DNA from: Massilia sp. ST3
Lineage (GTDB): Bacteria; Pseudomonadota; Gammaproteobacteria; Burkholderiales; Burkholderiaceae_D
Assembly (NCBI RefSeq): GCF_018119405.1
Contig: NZ_JAGPWC010000006.1
Location: 1-64,000 of the forward strand
Direction: 5' to 3'
DNA length: 64,000 nt
Shown: one piece after another, positions 38,055-48,476 of the stretch
Position numbering within the stretch: position 1 is the stretch's first letter
Layout of the letters: each line of letters starts with the position of its first letter
Notes under the pieces: model-generated
The model's input: the letters and a program-made list of their open reading frames with translations, nothing else
What the model was told of the DNA's origin: nothing
The model's database searches: none
Translations under genes and position numbers: made by a program

Positions 38055-38929
38055 CAAGCCGGGGAAATCTCGCCAGCATCTATGCGATGCTGCTCGCCGT
38101 CTTCATGTTTGCCCTGATGGACACGGCGATGAAACTGCTGTCGGCGCGCTATCCGGCGATCCAGGTGGCGGCCCTGCGCGCCCTGTGCTCGCTGCCGCTG
38201 GTGGCGGCCTACCTGGGCTGGCGCGGCGCCTACGCCGGCATCCTGCGCATCCGCTGGCCGATGCATCTGCTGCGCGCGCTGCTCGGCATCCTGATGCTGG
38301 CCTTCTTCGCCTACGGCCTGCAGCGCCTGTCGCTGGCCGAGGCCTATTCGATCTTCTTCATCGCCCCGGCCCTGATCACGGCGATGTCGGTGCTCTTCCT
38401 CAAGGAGCGCGTCAACCTGGCGCGCTGGATCGCCATCGGCGTCGGCCTGTGCGGCGTGCTGGTGGTGCTGCGCCCGAGCGGCGCCGGTTTCCTTACCATC
38501 GGCGGCCTGGCCGTGCTGGGCTCCGCCGCCTGCTACGCCGTGTCGGCAATCACGGTGAAATTCCTGGCGCGCACCGACCGCAGCGAGCACATGGTGTTCT
38601 GGCTGATGCTGATGATGGCCATCGGCGCCAGCGCGCTGGCGGCGCCGGGCTGGGTGGGCATGAGCATGGCCGACCTGCCGCTGCTGGCGGCGCTGGCCCT
38701 GACCGGCTTCGTCGGCCAGCTGGCCATCACCGAGGCCTTCAGCCGCGGCGAGGCCTCGAGCGTGGCGCCCTTCGAATACTCGGCCCTGGCCTGGGGCGTG
38801 GGCCTGGACTGGCTGCTGTGGCGCGCGCTGCCGGACGGCTACACCCTGCTGGGAGCGGCGATCATCATCGGCAGCGGTTTGTATCTGATTCGCCACGAAA
38901 AAGACCACGCCGAATCCGAGCACCCCTGA
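38051..38929 (+). CDS. DMT-superfamily (EamA) membrane transporter
   Basis: 292 residues from a GTG overlapping the GNAT stop. Ten predicted helices in two EamA repeats: first [20 protein letters not shown] to VLVVLRP, second [24 protein letters not shown] to [15 protein letters not shown]. The [18 protein letters not shown] stretch is typical of RhaT/EamA exporters. Likely exports a metabolite at the inner membrane; substrate unknown. Probably co-translated with the acetyltransferase. Confidence 0.87.
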   Translation: MTSRGNLASIYAMLLAVFMFALMDTAMKLLSARYPAIQVAALRALCSLPLVAAYLGWRGAYAGILRIRWPMHLLRALLGILMLAFFAYGLQRLSLAEAYSIFFIAPALITAMSVLFLKERVNLARWIAIGVGLCGVLVVLRPSGAGFLTIGGLAVLGSAACYAVSAITVKFLARTDRSEHMVFWLMLMMAIGASALAAPGWVGMSMADLPLLAALALTGFVGQLAITEAFSRGEASSVAPFEYSALAWGVGLDWLLWRALPDGYTLLGAAIIIGSGLYLIRHEKDHAESEHP

Positions 38930-38979
38930 GGGAAGGGGCAGCCGAGGAGCCGGCGCCGGCAAGCCCGGAACAGGCGGGC

Positions 38980-38985
38980 TATAAT
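38980..38985 (+). promoter_or_regulatory. Consensus -10 box immediately before lpxC
   Basis: TATAAT ends 6 nt before the lpxC ATG, so transcription from it would begin at or next to the start codon. The -35 region (about 38957-38962) is GC-rich and poor. No Shine-Dalgarno is properly spaced before the ATG. Confidence 0.5.
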
Positions 38986-38991
38986 CGGCGG

Positions 38992-39927
38992 ATGCTGAAA
39001 CAACGAACCATCAAAGAACTCGTCCGCACCACCGGCGTCGGCCTGCATTCCGGCCGCAAGGTGGAGCTGACCCTGCGCCCGGCCGCCGCCGATACCGGCA
39101 TCGTGTTCCGCCGCGTGGACTACAACCCCATCGTCGAGATCCCGAGCAGCGCCCACGTGGTGGGCGACACCCGCATGGCCTCGGTCCTGATCAAGGACGA
39201 CGCCCGCGTCTCGACCGTCGAGCACATCATGTCGGCCTGCGCCGGCCTGGGCATCGACAACCTGTACATCGACGTCACGGCCGAGGAAATCCCGATCATG
39301 GACGGCTCGGCCTCGTCCTTCGTGTACCTGCTGCAGCAGTCCGGCGTCGAAGAGCAGGACGCGCCGCGCAAGTTCATCCGCGTGCTGAAGGACGTCGAAG
39401 TGCGCCAGGGCACGGGCGCCGCCGAGAAATGGGCGCGCCTGTCGCCGCACGACGGCTACAAGCTGGACTTCTTCATCGAATTCAACCACCCGGCGGTCGA
39501 CGGCACCATGCAGCGCGCGGTGGTCGACTTCGGCGACATCACCTATGTGCGCGACGTGGCGCGCGCCCGCACCTTCGGCTTCATGCAGGATGTGGAAAGC
39601 CTGCGCGGCATGGGCCTGGCGCGCGGCGGCTCGCTCGAGAACGCGATCGTGATGGACGAATACCGCATCCTGAATGCGGACGGCCTGCGCTACGAGGACG
39701 AATTCGTGCGCCACAAGATCCTCGATGCGATCGGCGACCTGTACCTGGTGGGGCACCCGCTGCTGGCCAGCTACACGGCCCACAAGTCCGGGCACGCGCT
39801 CAACAACGACCTGCTGCGGGCGCTGCTGGCGCAGCCGGATGCCTACGAGATCGTTACATTCGATTCGCTGAATGCGGCGCCGGCGTCGTATGTGAAGATG
39901 ATGTCGAGGGAGTGGGCGCAGAGCTGA
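38992..39927 (+). CDS. lpxC: UDP-3-O-acyl-N-acetylglucosamine deacetylase LpxC
   Basis: 311 residues. [23 protein letters not shown] at the start, zinc-binding [17 protein letters not shown] (H78), [34 protein letters not shown] (zinc ligands with HKSGH). It performs the committed step of lipid A synthesis in the cytoplasm. The start matches the family (MLKQRTIK). A TATAAT box directly ahead hints at a leaderless message. Confidence 0.96.
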   Translation: MLKQRTIKELVRTTGVGLHSGRKVELTLRPAAADTGIVFRRVDYNPIVEIPSSAHVVGDTRMASVLIKDDARVSTVEHIMSACAGLGIDNLYIDVTAEEIPIMDGSASSFVYLLQQSGVEEQDAPRKFIRVLKDVEVRQGTGAAEKWARLSPHDGYKLDFFIEFNHPAVDGTMQRAVVDFGDITYVRDVARARTFGFMQDVESLRGMGLARGGSLENAIVMDEYRILNADGLRYEDEFVRHKILDAIGDLYLVGHPLLASYTAHKSGHALNNDLLRALLAQPDAYEIVTFDSLNAAPASYVKMMSREWAQS

Positions 39928-39951
39928 GGCTCTGCGGCTGTTCATCGAAAT

Positions 39952-39979
39952 TTGGATCCTGGCCTTCGCCGGGATCCAA
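39952..39979. repeat. Partial palindromic repeat between convergent genes
   Basis: TTGGATCC (39952-39959) and GGATCCAA (39972-39979) flank TGGCCTTCGCCG, the core of the repeat family seen at 36846 and 52094. It lies between the lpxC and dciA stops and could terminate both. Confidence 0.6.
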
Positions 39980-39997
39980 GTTCACGTAATTAAGCCA

Positions 39998-40495
39998 CTA
40001 AGCCTTCCGCTTGGCCGCCAGCGCCCGCAAGGCCGCCACCAGCTCCTTGTTCTGCGTCGTCTCCGGCAAGCTCTCCGCCAGCTCCTCGAAGGCCTGCACC
40101 GCCGTCGGCGGCAGCTCCAGCGTGCGCATCTGGGGCTTTTCGTCGGCCGCGCGCGCCATCTGCACCTTCAGCCGGATCGATTCCACCCCCCATCCGCGTC
40201 CCTGCAGCGCCGTTTGCAGCTTGGGCAGCATCTGCTTGAGCCTGGCCGCCAGCGCCGAACTGGGCACGGCCAGCACCAGCACCGACTCCTGGAACGAGAT
40301 CACGTCGCAGGCGCCGAACAGGGCCGGCAGCGCCGCCGCGCAGTCGGCCTGCAGGCGCGCCATGCGGTTCGCGGCCGGCAGCAGGCTGGCCATGCGATCG
40401 TTGCCGCGCAGGAAATCTGTCGCGACAAACGAGGTCTGGCGGTTCCTGGTACCGAAGATGTGGAAAGGACGTGGCTTGGGAGGCGAGGACTGCAT
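39998..40495 (-). CDS. DUF721/DciA-family protein (candidate helicase-loader)
   Basis: 165 residues from the ATG giving MQSSPPKPRPFHIFG; further in-frame starts upstream run through a palindrome and are less likely. The DUF721 core is visible: LLPAANRMARLQADCAAALPALFGACDVISFQESVLVLAVPSSALAARLKQMLPKLQTAL. DciA proteins load the replicative helicase in bacteria lacking DnaC. Position between lpxC and secA is typical for this family in betaproteobacteria. Confidence 0.8.
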   Translation of the reverse strand: MQSSPPKPRPFHIFGTRNRQTSFVATDFLRGNDRMASLLPAANRMARLQADCAAALPALFGACDVISFQESVLVLAVPSSALAARLKQMLPKLQTALQGRGWGVESIRLKVQMARAADEKPQMRTLELPPTAVQAFEELAESLPETTQNKELVAALRALAAKRKA

Positions 40496-40514
40496 GCCCC
40501 GGAACATACCACAG

Positions 40515-40568
40515 CCCGCGCCATTTGCAATGGCGGCGTGGGAAAGCCGCCATTGCACATGGCGCGGG
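40515..40568. repeat. Nested inverted repeat between divergent genes
   Basis: Arms 40515-40537 and 40546-40568 (23 bp) are inverted copies with one mismatch around an 8-bp loop. Each arm is itself palindromic: GCCATT/AATGGC on the left, GCCAT/ATGGC on the right. It lies 20 bp upstream of dciA and about 100 bp upstream of the O-acyltransferase gene. Confidence 0.75.
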
Positions 40569-40665
40569 CGCCGCGTCGCTCCTGTGCCAACCTTGCGTTG
40601 AGTTAATAATATTCCTACAATCACCGGATCCGATGGCGAGGTGCTGTCGTTCGCGCCTATCCCAG

Positions 40666-42063
40666 ATGCTATTTTCCTCGATCGTTTTCCTGTTCTTTTT
40701 CCTGCCCGTCTTCCTGGCCCTGTACTACCTGCTGCCGTGGAAAAACGCCGTCCTGCTGCTGGGGAGCCTGCTGTTCTATGCCTGGGGCGAGCCGCGCTTC
40801 GTGCCGCTGCTGCTGCTGTCGGCCGCCATCAACTACGGCGCGGGCCTGGCCATCGCCCGCGAGGGCAGGCAGGGAAGCGGAAAGGGCAGGGCCTGGCTGG
40901 CGGCCGGCGTCGCCGCCAACCTCGCCATGCTGGCCTGGTTCAAGTACGCCGGCTTCCTGGCCGAAGCGGTCAACAGCGCGCTCGCGCTCGGCGTTCCGGT
41001 GCCGCACATCACGCTGCCGCTCGGTATTTCCTTCTTTACCTTCCAGGGCATTTCCTACCTGGTCGACGTGTACCGCGGCGACGTCGCGGCCCAGTCCAGT
41101 TTCTTCCGCTTCGCCACCTACAAGGCGCTGTTCCCCCAGCTGATCGCCGGACCCATCGTGCGCTACCGCCAGGTTGCCGGCGAGATGGGCCAGCGCGTGC
41201 TGTCCAACGAACGCCTGCTGGCCGGGTTCTCGCTGTTCGCCCTCGGCCTGGCGCAGAAGGTCCTGATCGCCAACACCCTGGCGCTGCCGGCCGACCGCCT
41301 GTTCGGCGCCGACCATGCCGGGCTGTCGGCGCCCACGGCCTGGTTCGGGATGCTGTGCTACACCCTGCAGATCTACTACGACTTCTGCGGCTATTCCAAC
41401 ATGGCCATCGGACTCGGCCACATGCTGGGTTTCAGTTTTCCGCCCAATTTCGACCGGCCGTATTCGGCGCGCTCGGTGACCGAGTTCTGGCAGCGCTGGC
41501 ATATCAGCCTGTCGTCCTGGTTCCGCGACTACCTGTACATCCCTCTCGGCGGCAACCGCCGCGGCGCCGTCCGCACCTGGTTCAACCTCGGCCTGGTGTT
41601 CTTCCTGTGCGGGCTCTGGCACGGCGCCGCCTGGACCTTCGTGCTGTGGGGCGTCTGGCACGGCGCCTGGCTGATCGTCGAACGCATGGGCCTGCGGCGC
41701 GGGCTGGACCGCCTGCCGCGGCCGCTGGCCCAGGCCTGGACCCTGGCCCTGGTGATGCTCGGCTGGGTCTGGTTCCGTGCGCCCGACCTGGCCTCGGCCT
41801 CCAGCTACTTCGGCGCCCTGGCCGGCATGGCCGCCAACCCGTCGGGCCACCCCTGGCAGGCCGAGATCGGCTCGCTCGAACTGGTCACCATCGCCGTCGC
41901 CCTGGCCTGCGCGCTGCTGCCCACGGGACGCCCCGCCGGCGCCGTTGCGCCCCTGCGCACCGGCCGCTGGGCCAAGCTGCCGGTGGTCATGGCCTGTGTC
42001 GCCCTGTGCGCCTGCAGCCTGGCCAGCGGCACCTATAACCCCTTCCTTTATTTCCGGTTCTGA
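40666..42063 (+). CDS. MBOAT-family O-acyltransferase (AlgI-like)
   Basis: 465 residues from the ATG giving MLFSSIVFLFFFLPVFLALYYLLP, the standard AlgI/DltB-like start. About ten helices. HITLPLGISFFTFQGISYLVDVYRG, FPQLIAGPIVRY, SVTEFWQRWHISLSSWFRDYLYIPLGGNR and the catalytic His region CGLWHGAAWTFVLWGVWHG are all MBOAT signatures. It moves acyl (usually acetyl) groups across the inner membrane for modification of an extracellular polysaccharide. Paired with the SGNH gene 2 nt downstream. Confidence 0.93.
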   Translation: MLFSSIVFLFFFLPVFLALYYLLPWKNAVLLLGSLLFYAWGEPRFVPLLLLSAAINYGAGLAIAREGRQGSGKGRAWLAAGVAANLAMLAWFKYAGFLAEAVNSALALGVPVPHITLPLGISFFTFQGISYLVDVYRGDVAAQSSFFRFATYKALFPQLIAGPIVRYRQVAGEMGQRVLSNERLLAGFSLFALGLAQKVLIANTLALPADRLFGADHAGLSAPTAWFGMLCYTLQIYYDFCGYSNMAIGLGHMLGFSFPPNFDRPYSARSVTEFWQRWHISLSSWFRDYLYIPLGGNRRGAVRTWFNLGLVFFLCGLWHGAAWTFVLWGVWHGAWLIVERMGLRRGLDRLPRPLAQAWTLALVMLGWVWFRAPDLASASSYFGALAGMAANPSGHPWQAEIGSLELVTIAVALACALLPTGRPAGAVAPLRTGRWAKLPVVMACVALCACSLASGTYNPFLYFRF

Positions 42064-42065
42064 GC

Positions 42066-43265
42066 ATGCAGACGTTTCGAGACGCCGCCCGGCGGCTGCG
42101 CAGGCACGCCGCCAAGATCGTGATCACCGGCTTCCTGGCGCTGCCCATGGTCGCCACGGTGCTGCGGCCCTCCGACGGCAGCGGCGAACAGCGCACCCTG
42201 GCGCCGGCCCCGTCGACGCCGCGCAGCCTGGAGCAGGCGCTGGCCTGGCCGGCCCTGGCCGAGGCCTGGAGCAACGACCATTTCGGCTGGCGCACCACGA
42301 TGGTGAGGTTCTATGGCCGCCTGCGCCACGACCTGTTCGGCCGCTTTCCCACCAACCAGGTGATCAGCGGGCGCGAAGGCAGGATCTTCCTCACCGCCCA
42401 CAACGACCACGGCGAACGCTACGAACTGCTGGTCGCCTGCGGCTGGAAGTTCGACCGCGGCGCCGCCACCATCGAGGACCTGAACCGCTTCGACAGCACC
42501 GTCAGGGCGCGCGGCATCCCGGCCAAGCTCCTGGTCGTGCCCTCGGGTCCGGTGGTCTACAGCGAAGAACTGCAGGCCTGGCAGACCGAGCGTTGCCGGC
42601 CCGAGAACGTGCCCATGGCCCGGCTGCTGGCCTCGCCGGCCTTGAGGCCGCAGGCGCGCGAGCGAATCTATTTTCCGCTGGCCGAGATGCGGGCGATGCG
42701 CGACCGCGTCATGTTCTTCCCGAAGAATTACTTCCACTGGGCGGGCGCGGGAGCGGCGGCCGTGGCCGCGATGACCGAGCGCCACTTCTGGGGCAGGGGC
42801 GAGGACACCGCGCCCCCGATCCCGCTGGTCGGCCAGGTCCAGCCCTCGGACGTGCACTGGATGTTCCCCGGCATTAAGCACGACAGCATGGTGGAGGACC
42901 CCGATTTCAAGGGCACTACGATCACGCCTTGCTATGGTCCGGCCTGTTTCCCGGAGATGCAGCCGGTCATGGAGAAACTGCAGGTGGTCGGACGCTACCG
43001 CAACAGCGCCCCCGGCCTGGGACCGCGCCTGGTGATCCTGACCGATTCCTTCGGCTACGCCGGCGGGCCGATGTTCTCGCGCTACCACCGTGAAGTGGTC
43101 CACGTGTCGACCAACTCGCTGCCGCAGCTGAACGAGGCGGAGCGCGAACAGCTGCGCAAGCTCCTGTTCGTGCCGGGCAGCGACGACGAGGTGCTGTTCC
43201 TGTATCACGATGCGACCGTGCTGTCTTACCGGATCCGGACCGACCTCGGCATGTTGTTGCCATGA
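42066..43265 (+). CDS. AlgJ/AlgX-like SGNH acetyltransferase (polysaccharide O-acetylation)
   Basis: 399 residues. N-terminal signal anchor (AAKIVITGFLALPMVATVL) and a periplasmic SGNH domain with nucleophile S328 in VILTDSFGYAGG, DHFGWR and GREGRIFLT near the N-terminus as in AlgJ/AlgX (DHHW) proteins. The DxHW element reads NYFHW (H224), so the usual Asp is not present. It should transfer acetyl groups delivered by the MBOAT partner to a secreted glycan. The glycan operon is not in this window. Confidence 0.85.
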   Translation: MQTFRDAARRLRRHAAKIVITGFLALPMVATVLRPSDGSGEQRTLAPAPSTPRSLEQALAWPALAEAWSNDHFGWRTTMVRFYGRLRHDLFGRFPTNQVISGREGRIFLTAHNDHGERYELLVACGWKFDRGAATIEDLNRFDSTVRARGIPAKLLVVPSGPVVYSEELQAWQTERCRPENVPMARLLASPALRPQARERIYFPLAEMRAMRDRVMFFPKNYFHWAGAGAAAVAAMTERHFWGRGEDTAPPIPLVGQVQPSDVHWMFPGIKHDSMVEDPDFKGTTITPCYGPACFPEMQPVMEKLQVVGRYRNSAPGLGPRLVILTDSFGYAGGPMFSRYHREVVHVSTNSLPQLNEAEREQLRKLLFVPGSDDEVLFLYHDATVLSYRIRTDLGMLLP

Positions 43266-43329
43266 TGCAAGTTCTCTTTCGAGAATTATTGCTTGATTGA
43301 ACAGCTTTGGGATCTTGTTATCTGTTCTA

Positions 43330-43359
43330 TTGACCCCAAGTGTGGCCGGATCGCATGAT
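43330..43359 (+). promoter_or_regulatory. Candidate secA promoter
   Basis: TTGACC (43330-43335) and CATGAT (43354-43359) are 18 bp apart, about 95 bp upstream of the secA ATG in the AT-richer 190-bp leader. A small TTCTC/GAGAA hairpin lies farther upstream, near 43272. I see no SecM-like coding sequence. Confidence 0.4.
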
Positions 43360-43455
43360 AAAATCAGTAGCTTTTTGCCATAGTCGGTCTTCGATGCTTA
43401 TCTATCTGATATCATCCCTGGCTCTTTTTTGCGGCGTATTTTCTTAGAACACAGC

Positions 43456-46242
<2,787 letters not shown>

Positions 46243-46262
46243 GGGCTGCTGGTGTCATGTAG

Positions 46263-46291
46263 AAAAGGCCGGAGTGATCCGGCCTTTTTTT
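46263..46291 (+). terminator. Rho-independent terminator after secA
   Basis: AAAAGGCCGGA (46263-46273), loop GTGA, TCCGGCCTTTT (46278-46288) and a run of T: an 11-bp perfect stem 20 nt after the secA stop. Confidence 0.94.
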
Positions 46292-46466
46292 CGCTGTCGC
46301 GGCCAGACCTGGAAAATCCCGGCGTCGTTGGCATGAAGTTCTCCCATGAGGAATGCGCTGCCTTCTCATGAAGATTTGAATTTGATTCTATCGAAATATT
46401 CCAATTTCATGGAATTATGAAGCGCGAATGAAATTAAAAATAAAAACAAGTGATTATTGGGTGATC

Positions 46467-46604
46467 ATGTATGCAGGGAAATTAAAATTCGCATCCCCGC
46501 CCGGATCCTCTTTCGCGGATTTTGTAAAAGGAATATTATTTATCTGCGCCCGAATGGTGGATGATCATTATGCGGCGCAGGTAATCATCGATTACAACGG
46601 ATAA
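46467..46604 (+). CDS. Possible 45-residue peptide in an AT-rich gap
   Basis: An open frame of 45 codons (MYAGKLKFASPPGSSF...) in the otherwise non-coding, AT-rich stretch 46293-46643. It has no good ribosome site and no double-glycine leader. It may be only a chance frame. It is listed because bacteriocin loci often carry short unannotated peptides. No other structure was seen in that 350-bp stretch. Confidence 0.15.
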   Translation: MYAGKLKFASPPGSSFADFVKGILFICARMVDDHYAAQVIIDYNG

Positions 46605-46643
46605 ACCGACCGTCAATTCGGTTACATGTTTGGAAGATGTAGA

Positions 46644-46910
46644 ATGCAAGTATTGAATGCAGTGGAAATCGATCTGGTCTCGGGCGCGGGTGATGCGGGC
46701 GCAGCAGCGGGCGGCGTCGCCGGCGGTGTCGCCGGCCATGTGTATGGCGGCGTTGCCGGTGCGGCTATCGGTTCGGTGTTCGGCCCGGCCGGTGCAATGG
46801 GCGGCTACGTAATCGGCCGCACCCTGGGCGGGTACATCGGCGGCGGCATCGGCGCCTACGGTGGCAGCAAGCTCGAGAACATGCTGGATTCCTGGTTCAA
46901 CGACGCTTAA
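46644..46910 (+). CDS. Double-glycine-leader microcin/class II bacteriocin-like peptide
   Basis: 88 residues from the ATG after TGGAAGATGTAGA. The leader MQVLNAVEIDLVSGA fits the double-glycine consensus (acidic and hydrophobic residues at -7/-8 and -4, cleavage after G-A), followed by a mature peptide of about 73 residues. That part is dominated by Gly, Ala and small hydrophobics with GxxxG repeats (GGVAGGVAGHVYGGVAGAAIG, GGYIGGGIGAYGG), as in pore-forming class IIb/colicin-V-like microcins. No peptidase-containing ABC exporter is in the window. Followed by a 12-bp hairpin and a hydrophobic small gene, likely immunity. Confidence 0.75.
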   Translation: MQVLNAVEIDLVSGAGDAGAAAGGVAGGVAGHVYGGVAGAAIGSVFGPAGAMGGYVIGRTLGGYIGGGIGAYGGSKLENMLDSWFNDA

Positions 46911-46920
46911 GTCTGAATCT

Positions 46921-46952
46921 ACCCCATAAGCCTGGAAAACGGCTTATGGGGT
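46921..46952 (+). promoter_or_regulatory. Perfect 12-bp hairpin abutting the next start codon
   Basis: ACCCCATAAGCC (46921-46932), 8-nt loop, GGCTTATGGGGT (46941-46952). The right arm ends at the base before the ATG of the candidate immunity gene and lacks a U-tract. It could be an intercistronic attenuator, a stability element, or a structure that hides the ribosome site. Confidence 0.7.
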
Positions 46953-47354
46953 ATGAGAATAAATATGAATAGTAAGAAGCTGAATCAAATATGCTTGCTA
47001 ATTAACCTCGGCTGTCTGGTTGTCGGGGTGTTGGCGTATTCAATGGTTGCGGAGCCGAAGGCGGTTATCTCGACAATTCTTTATACACTGGCGGCTTTGG
47101 GAGGATCTTACTTCTGCTTGTCCATTCTCGCGAAAAGCGCGCGTGGGAGCGTAATGACAGAACTTGACAATCAAGCGTTGTCGCAAGATTCGCCCTTGGT
47201 TCGCAGTTTATATTTTCTCCCGATTATATTAATCAGTTTTGAAGTGCTGGCTTTGTTTGTTTTGAATGTGACGCCGCAATCCGTGAGCTGGATTCATATT
47301 GCGGCGGCTTGCGCTGCCGGGCAAAATGCCGAAGGTGCGCTAAGGAAGCAGTGA
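46953..47354 (+). CDS. Hydrophobic small protein, candidate bacteriocin immunity protein
   Basis: 133 residues from the first ATG; an internal ATG at 46965 (MNSKKLNQICLL) is an alternative. Four predicted transmembrane segments: ICLLINLGCLVVGVLAYSM, VISTILYTLAALGGSYFCLSIL, LYFLPIILISFEVLALFVLNV and WIHIAAACAAG. AT-rich codon use unlike the surrounding genes. Membrane topology, small size and position right after a microcin-like gene fit an immunity protein, but no family was recognised. Function is an inference from context. Confidence 0.6.
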   Translation: MRINMNSKKLNQICLLINLGCLVVGVLAYSMVAEPKAVISTILYTLAALGGSYFCLSILAKSARGSVMTELDNQALSQDSPLVRSLYFLPIILISFEVLALFVLNVTPQSVSWIHIAAACAAGQNAEGALRKQ

Positions 47355-47449
47355 ATCGTTCTTGACGGAGCCCGCGCGGACAGCGCACCGGGCATCCGCA
47401 TTTCCGCAGCCCGGAGCCCGGGTTTCTCACCCGCGGCCGCGTTCACACA

Positions 47450-47770
47450 TCAGCGCGCCCAATAATCCACCACCAGCGACTTCTCCAGGCATCCTCCCAA
47501 GGTCGACACGAAGCGCTGGTGCTCCGGATGTACCAGGTACGCATCCCTGTCCTCGAGCGACGCAAAGGACAGCGTGAAGCAATGCGAGAACCCGTCGTTC
47601 AGCCCCTCCGGACTGACGTTGGTCCCCCATTCGAAGCCGGCGATGCCGGAAATCGCCGCTTCGAGGCTTTCGAAGTCGGAAACGATGGCGTCGACCTGCT
47701 CGGCGGAGGCGCTGTCCTTGAACGAGAACAGGACGACGTGGCGCAGGGAGGCGGGGGCATTCGTGCTCAT
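47450..47770 (-). CDS. Dabb (stress-responsive A/B barrel) domain protein
   Basis: 106 residues. LRHVVLFSFKDSASAEQVDAIVSDFESLEAAISGIAGFEWGTNVSPEGLNDGFSHCFTLSFASLEDRDAYLVHPEHQRFV shows the dimeric alpha-beta barrel pattern: HxVlF.F, G(V/I)xGFEWGxN, F(T/V)LSF, YLxHPxH. Related to stress-induced SP1-like proteins; no fixed enzymatic role. Cytoplasmic. The ribosome site is weak; a separate unit from the bacteriocin genes. Confidence 0.85.
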   Translation of the reverse strand: MSTNAPASLRHVVLFSFKDSASAEQVDAIVSDFESLEAAISGIAGFEWGTNVSPEGLNDGFSHCFTLSFASLEDRDAYLVHPEHQRFVSTLGGCLEKSLVVDYWAR

Positions 47771-47846
47771 GGCGGATCCGGTGAAAAGTCAAGATCGCGC
47801 ATGGTAGCGCCGCCGGCGGCATTGACGCGCACGATCGGCAAGCCTG

Positions 47847-47987
47847 CTATTCCTCCGGGCCCCGGGGCGGCGGGCTGGGGGCGCGCTTAGGCGATGCCGA
47901 TGCCGGCTCGGCGGCGAGCCCGGCCGCCGGCTGCGCCAGGCCGAGCGCCACGGCCCAGGCCAGGATCAGGCGCACAGCGATTCCCAT
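47847..47987 (-). CDS. Possible short exported peptide overlapping DUF6404 gene
   Basis: 46 residues: a signal-like N-terminus (MGIAVRLILAWAVALGLAQP AAGLAA) and a Pro/Ser-rich tail. It starts 22 nt inside the end of the upstream gene and could be translationally coupled. No clear ribosome site; may be a chance frame. Confidence 0.3.
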   Translation of the reverse strand: MGIAVRLILAWAVALGLAQPAAGLAAEPASASPKRAPSPPPRGPEE

Positions 47988-48283
47988 GCGGGCAAGCCGT
48001 GCTTCCTGCGCTGGCGGCGGTAGTAGAAGGCCATGGCCAGGCCGTAACACAGGCCCGCGCCGGCCGCCATTGCCGCGGCGACCGGCAGGCTTTTGCCGTC
48101 GCGCGACCAGAAGGCGAACCACATCACCGCGCCCCAGATGACGGCGAACCAGGCGCCGAAGGACAGCATCGTCAGCACAAAGGACATGAACTGCGGAGGC
48201 CTGGCGCGCAGGCCCAGCTTCCACAGGAGCATAAACAGGGGAGGCGCATACTGGTGGCGGGCGAGGCCGTGGCGCGCCAGCAT
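47966..48283 (-). CDS. DUF6404-like small membrane protein
   Basis: 105 residues. HQYAPPLFMLLWKLGLRARPPQFM followed by two helices (LTMLSFGAWFAVIWGAVMWFAF and AAAMAAGAGLCYGLAMAFYY) and a basic tail YRRQRRKHGLPAW. The NYAPPLYRLLW-type start and the PPxF linker are the pattern I associate with DUF6404. The start is the only in-frame ATG; a GGAAGGAG site lies 13 nt ahead, longer than usual. Function unknown. Confidence 0.65.
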   Translation of the reverse strand: MLARHGLARHQYAPPLFMLLWKLGLRARPPQFMSFVLTMLSFGAWFAVIWGAVMWFAFWSRDGKSLPVAAAMAAGAGLCYGLAMAFYYRRQRRKHGLPAWESLCA

Positions 48284-48476
48284 GGCGCAGGCGAGCTCCT
48301 TCCGGGTTTGAAAATCTATGGCGTCGATCGTGAAGAAAAGAGGATCAGCTTAACAGGCGAAGTGCGCGAACAAATGCATGCTTTGTCACCAGCGAGGCGG
48401 GATTCGGCCGCAAGATGCGGGGTGCGAGCGCCGCCCGGACCGGCGACGATAGGATTTTCCACAAGGAGCGAGACCC

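Noticed and set aside
47355-47449. Small CCCGG-type inverted repeat after the immunity gene as a terminator
   Set aside because: The stem is only a few base pairs and no U-tract follows.
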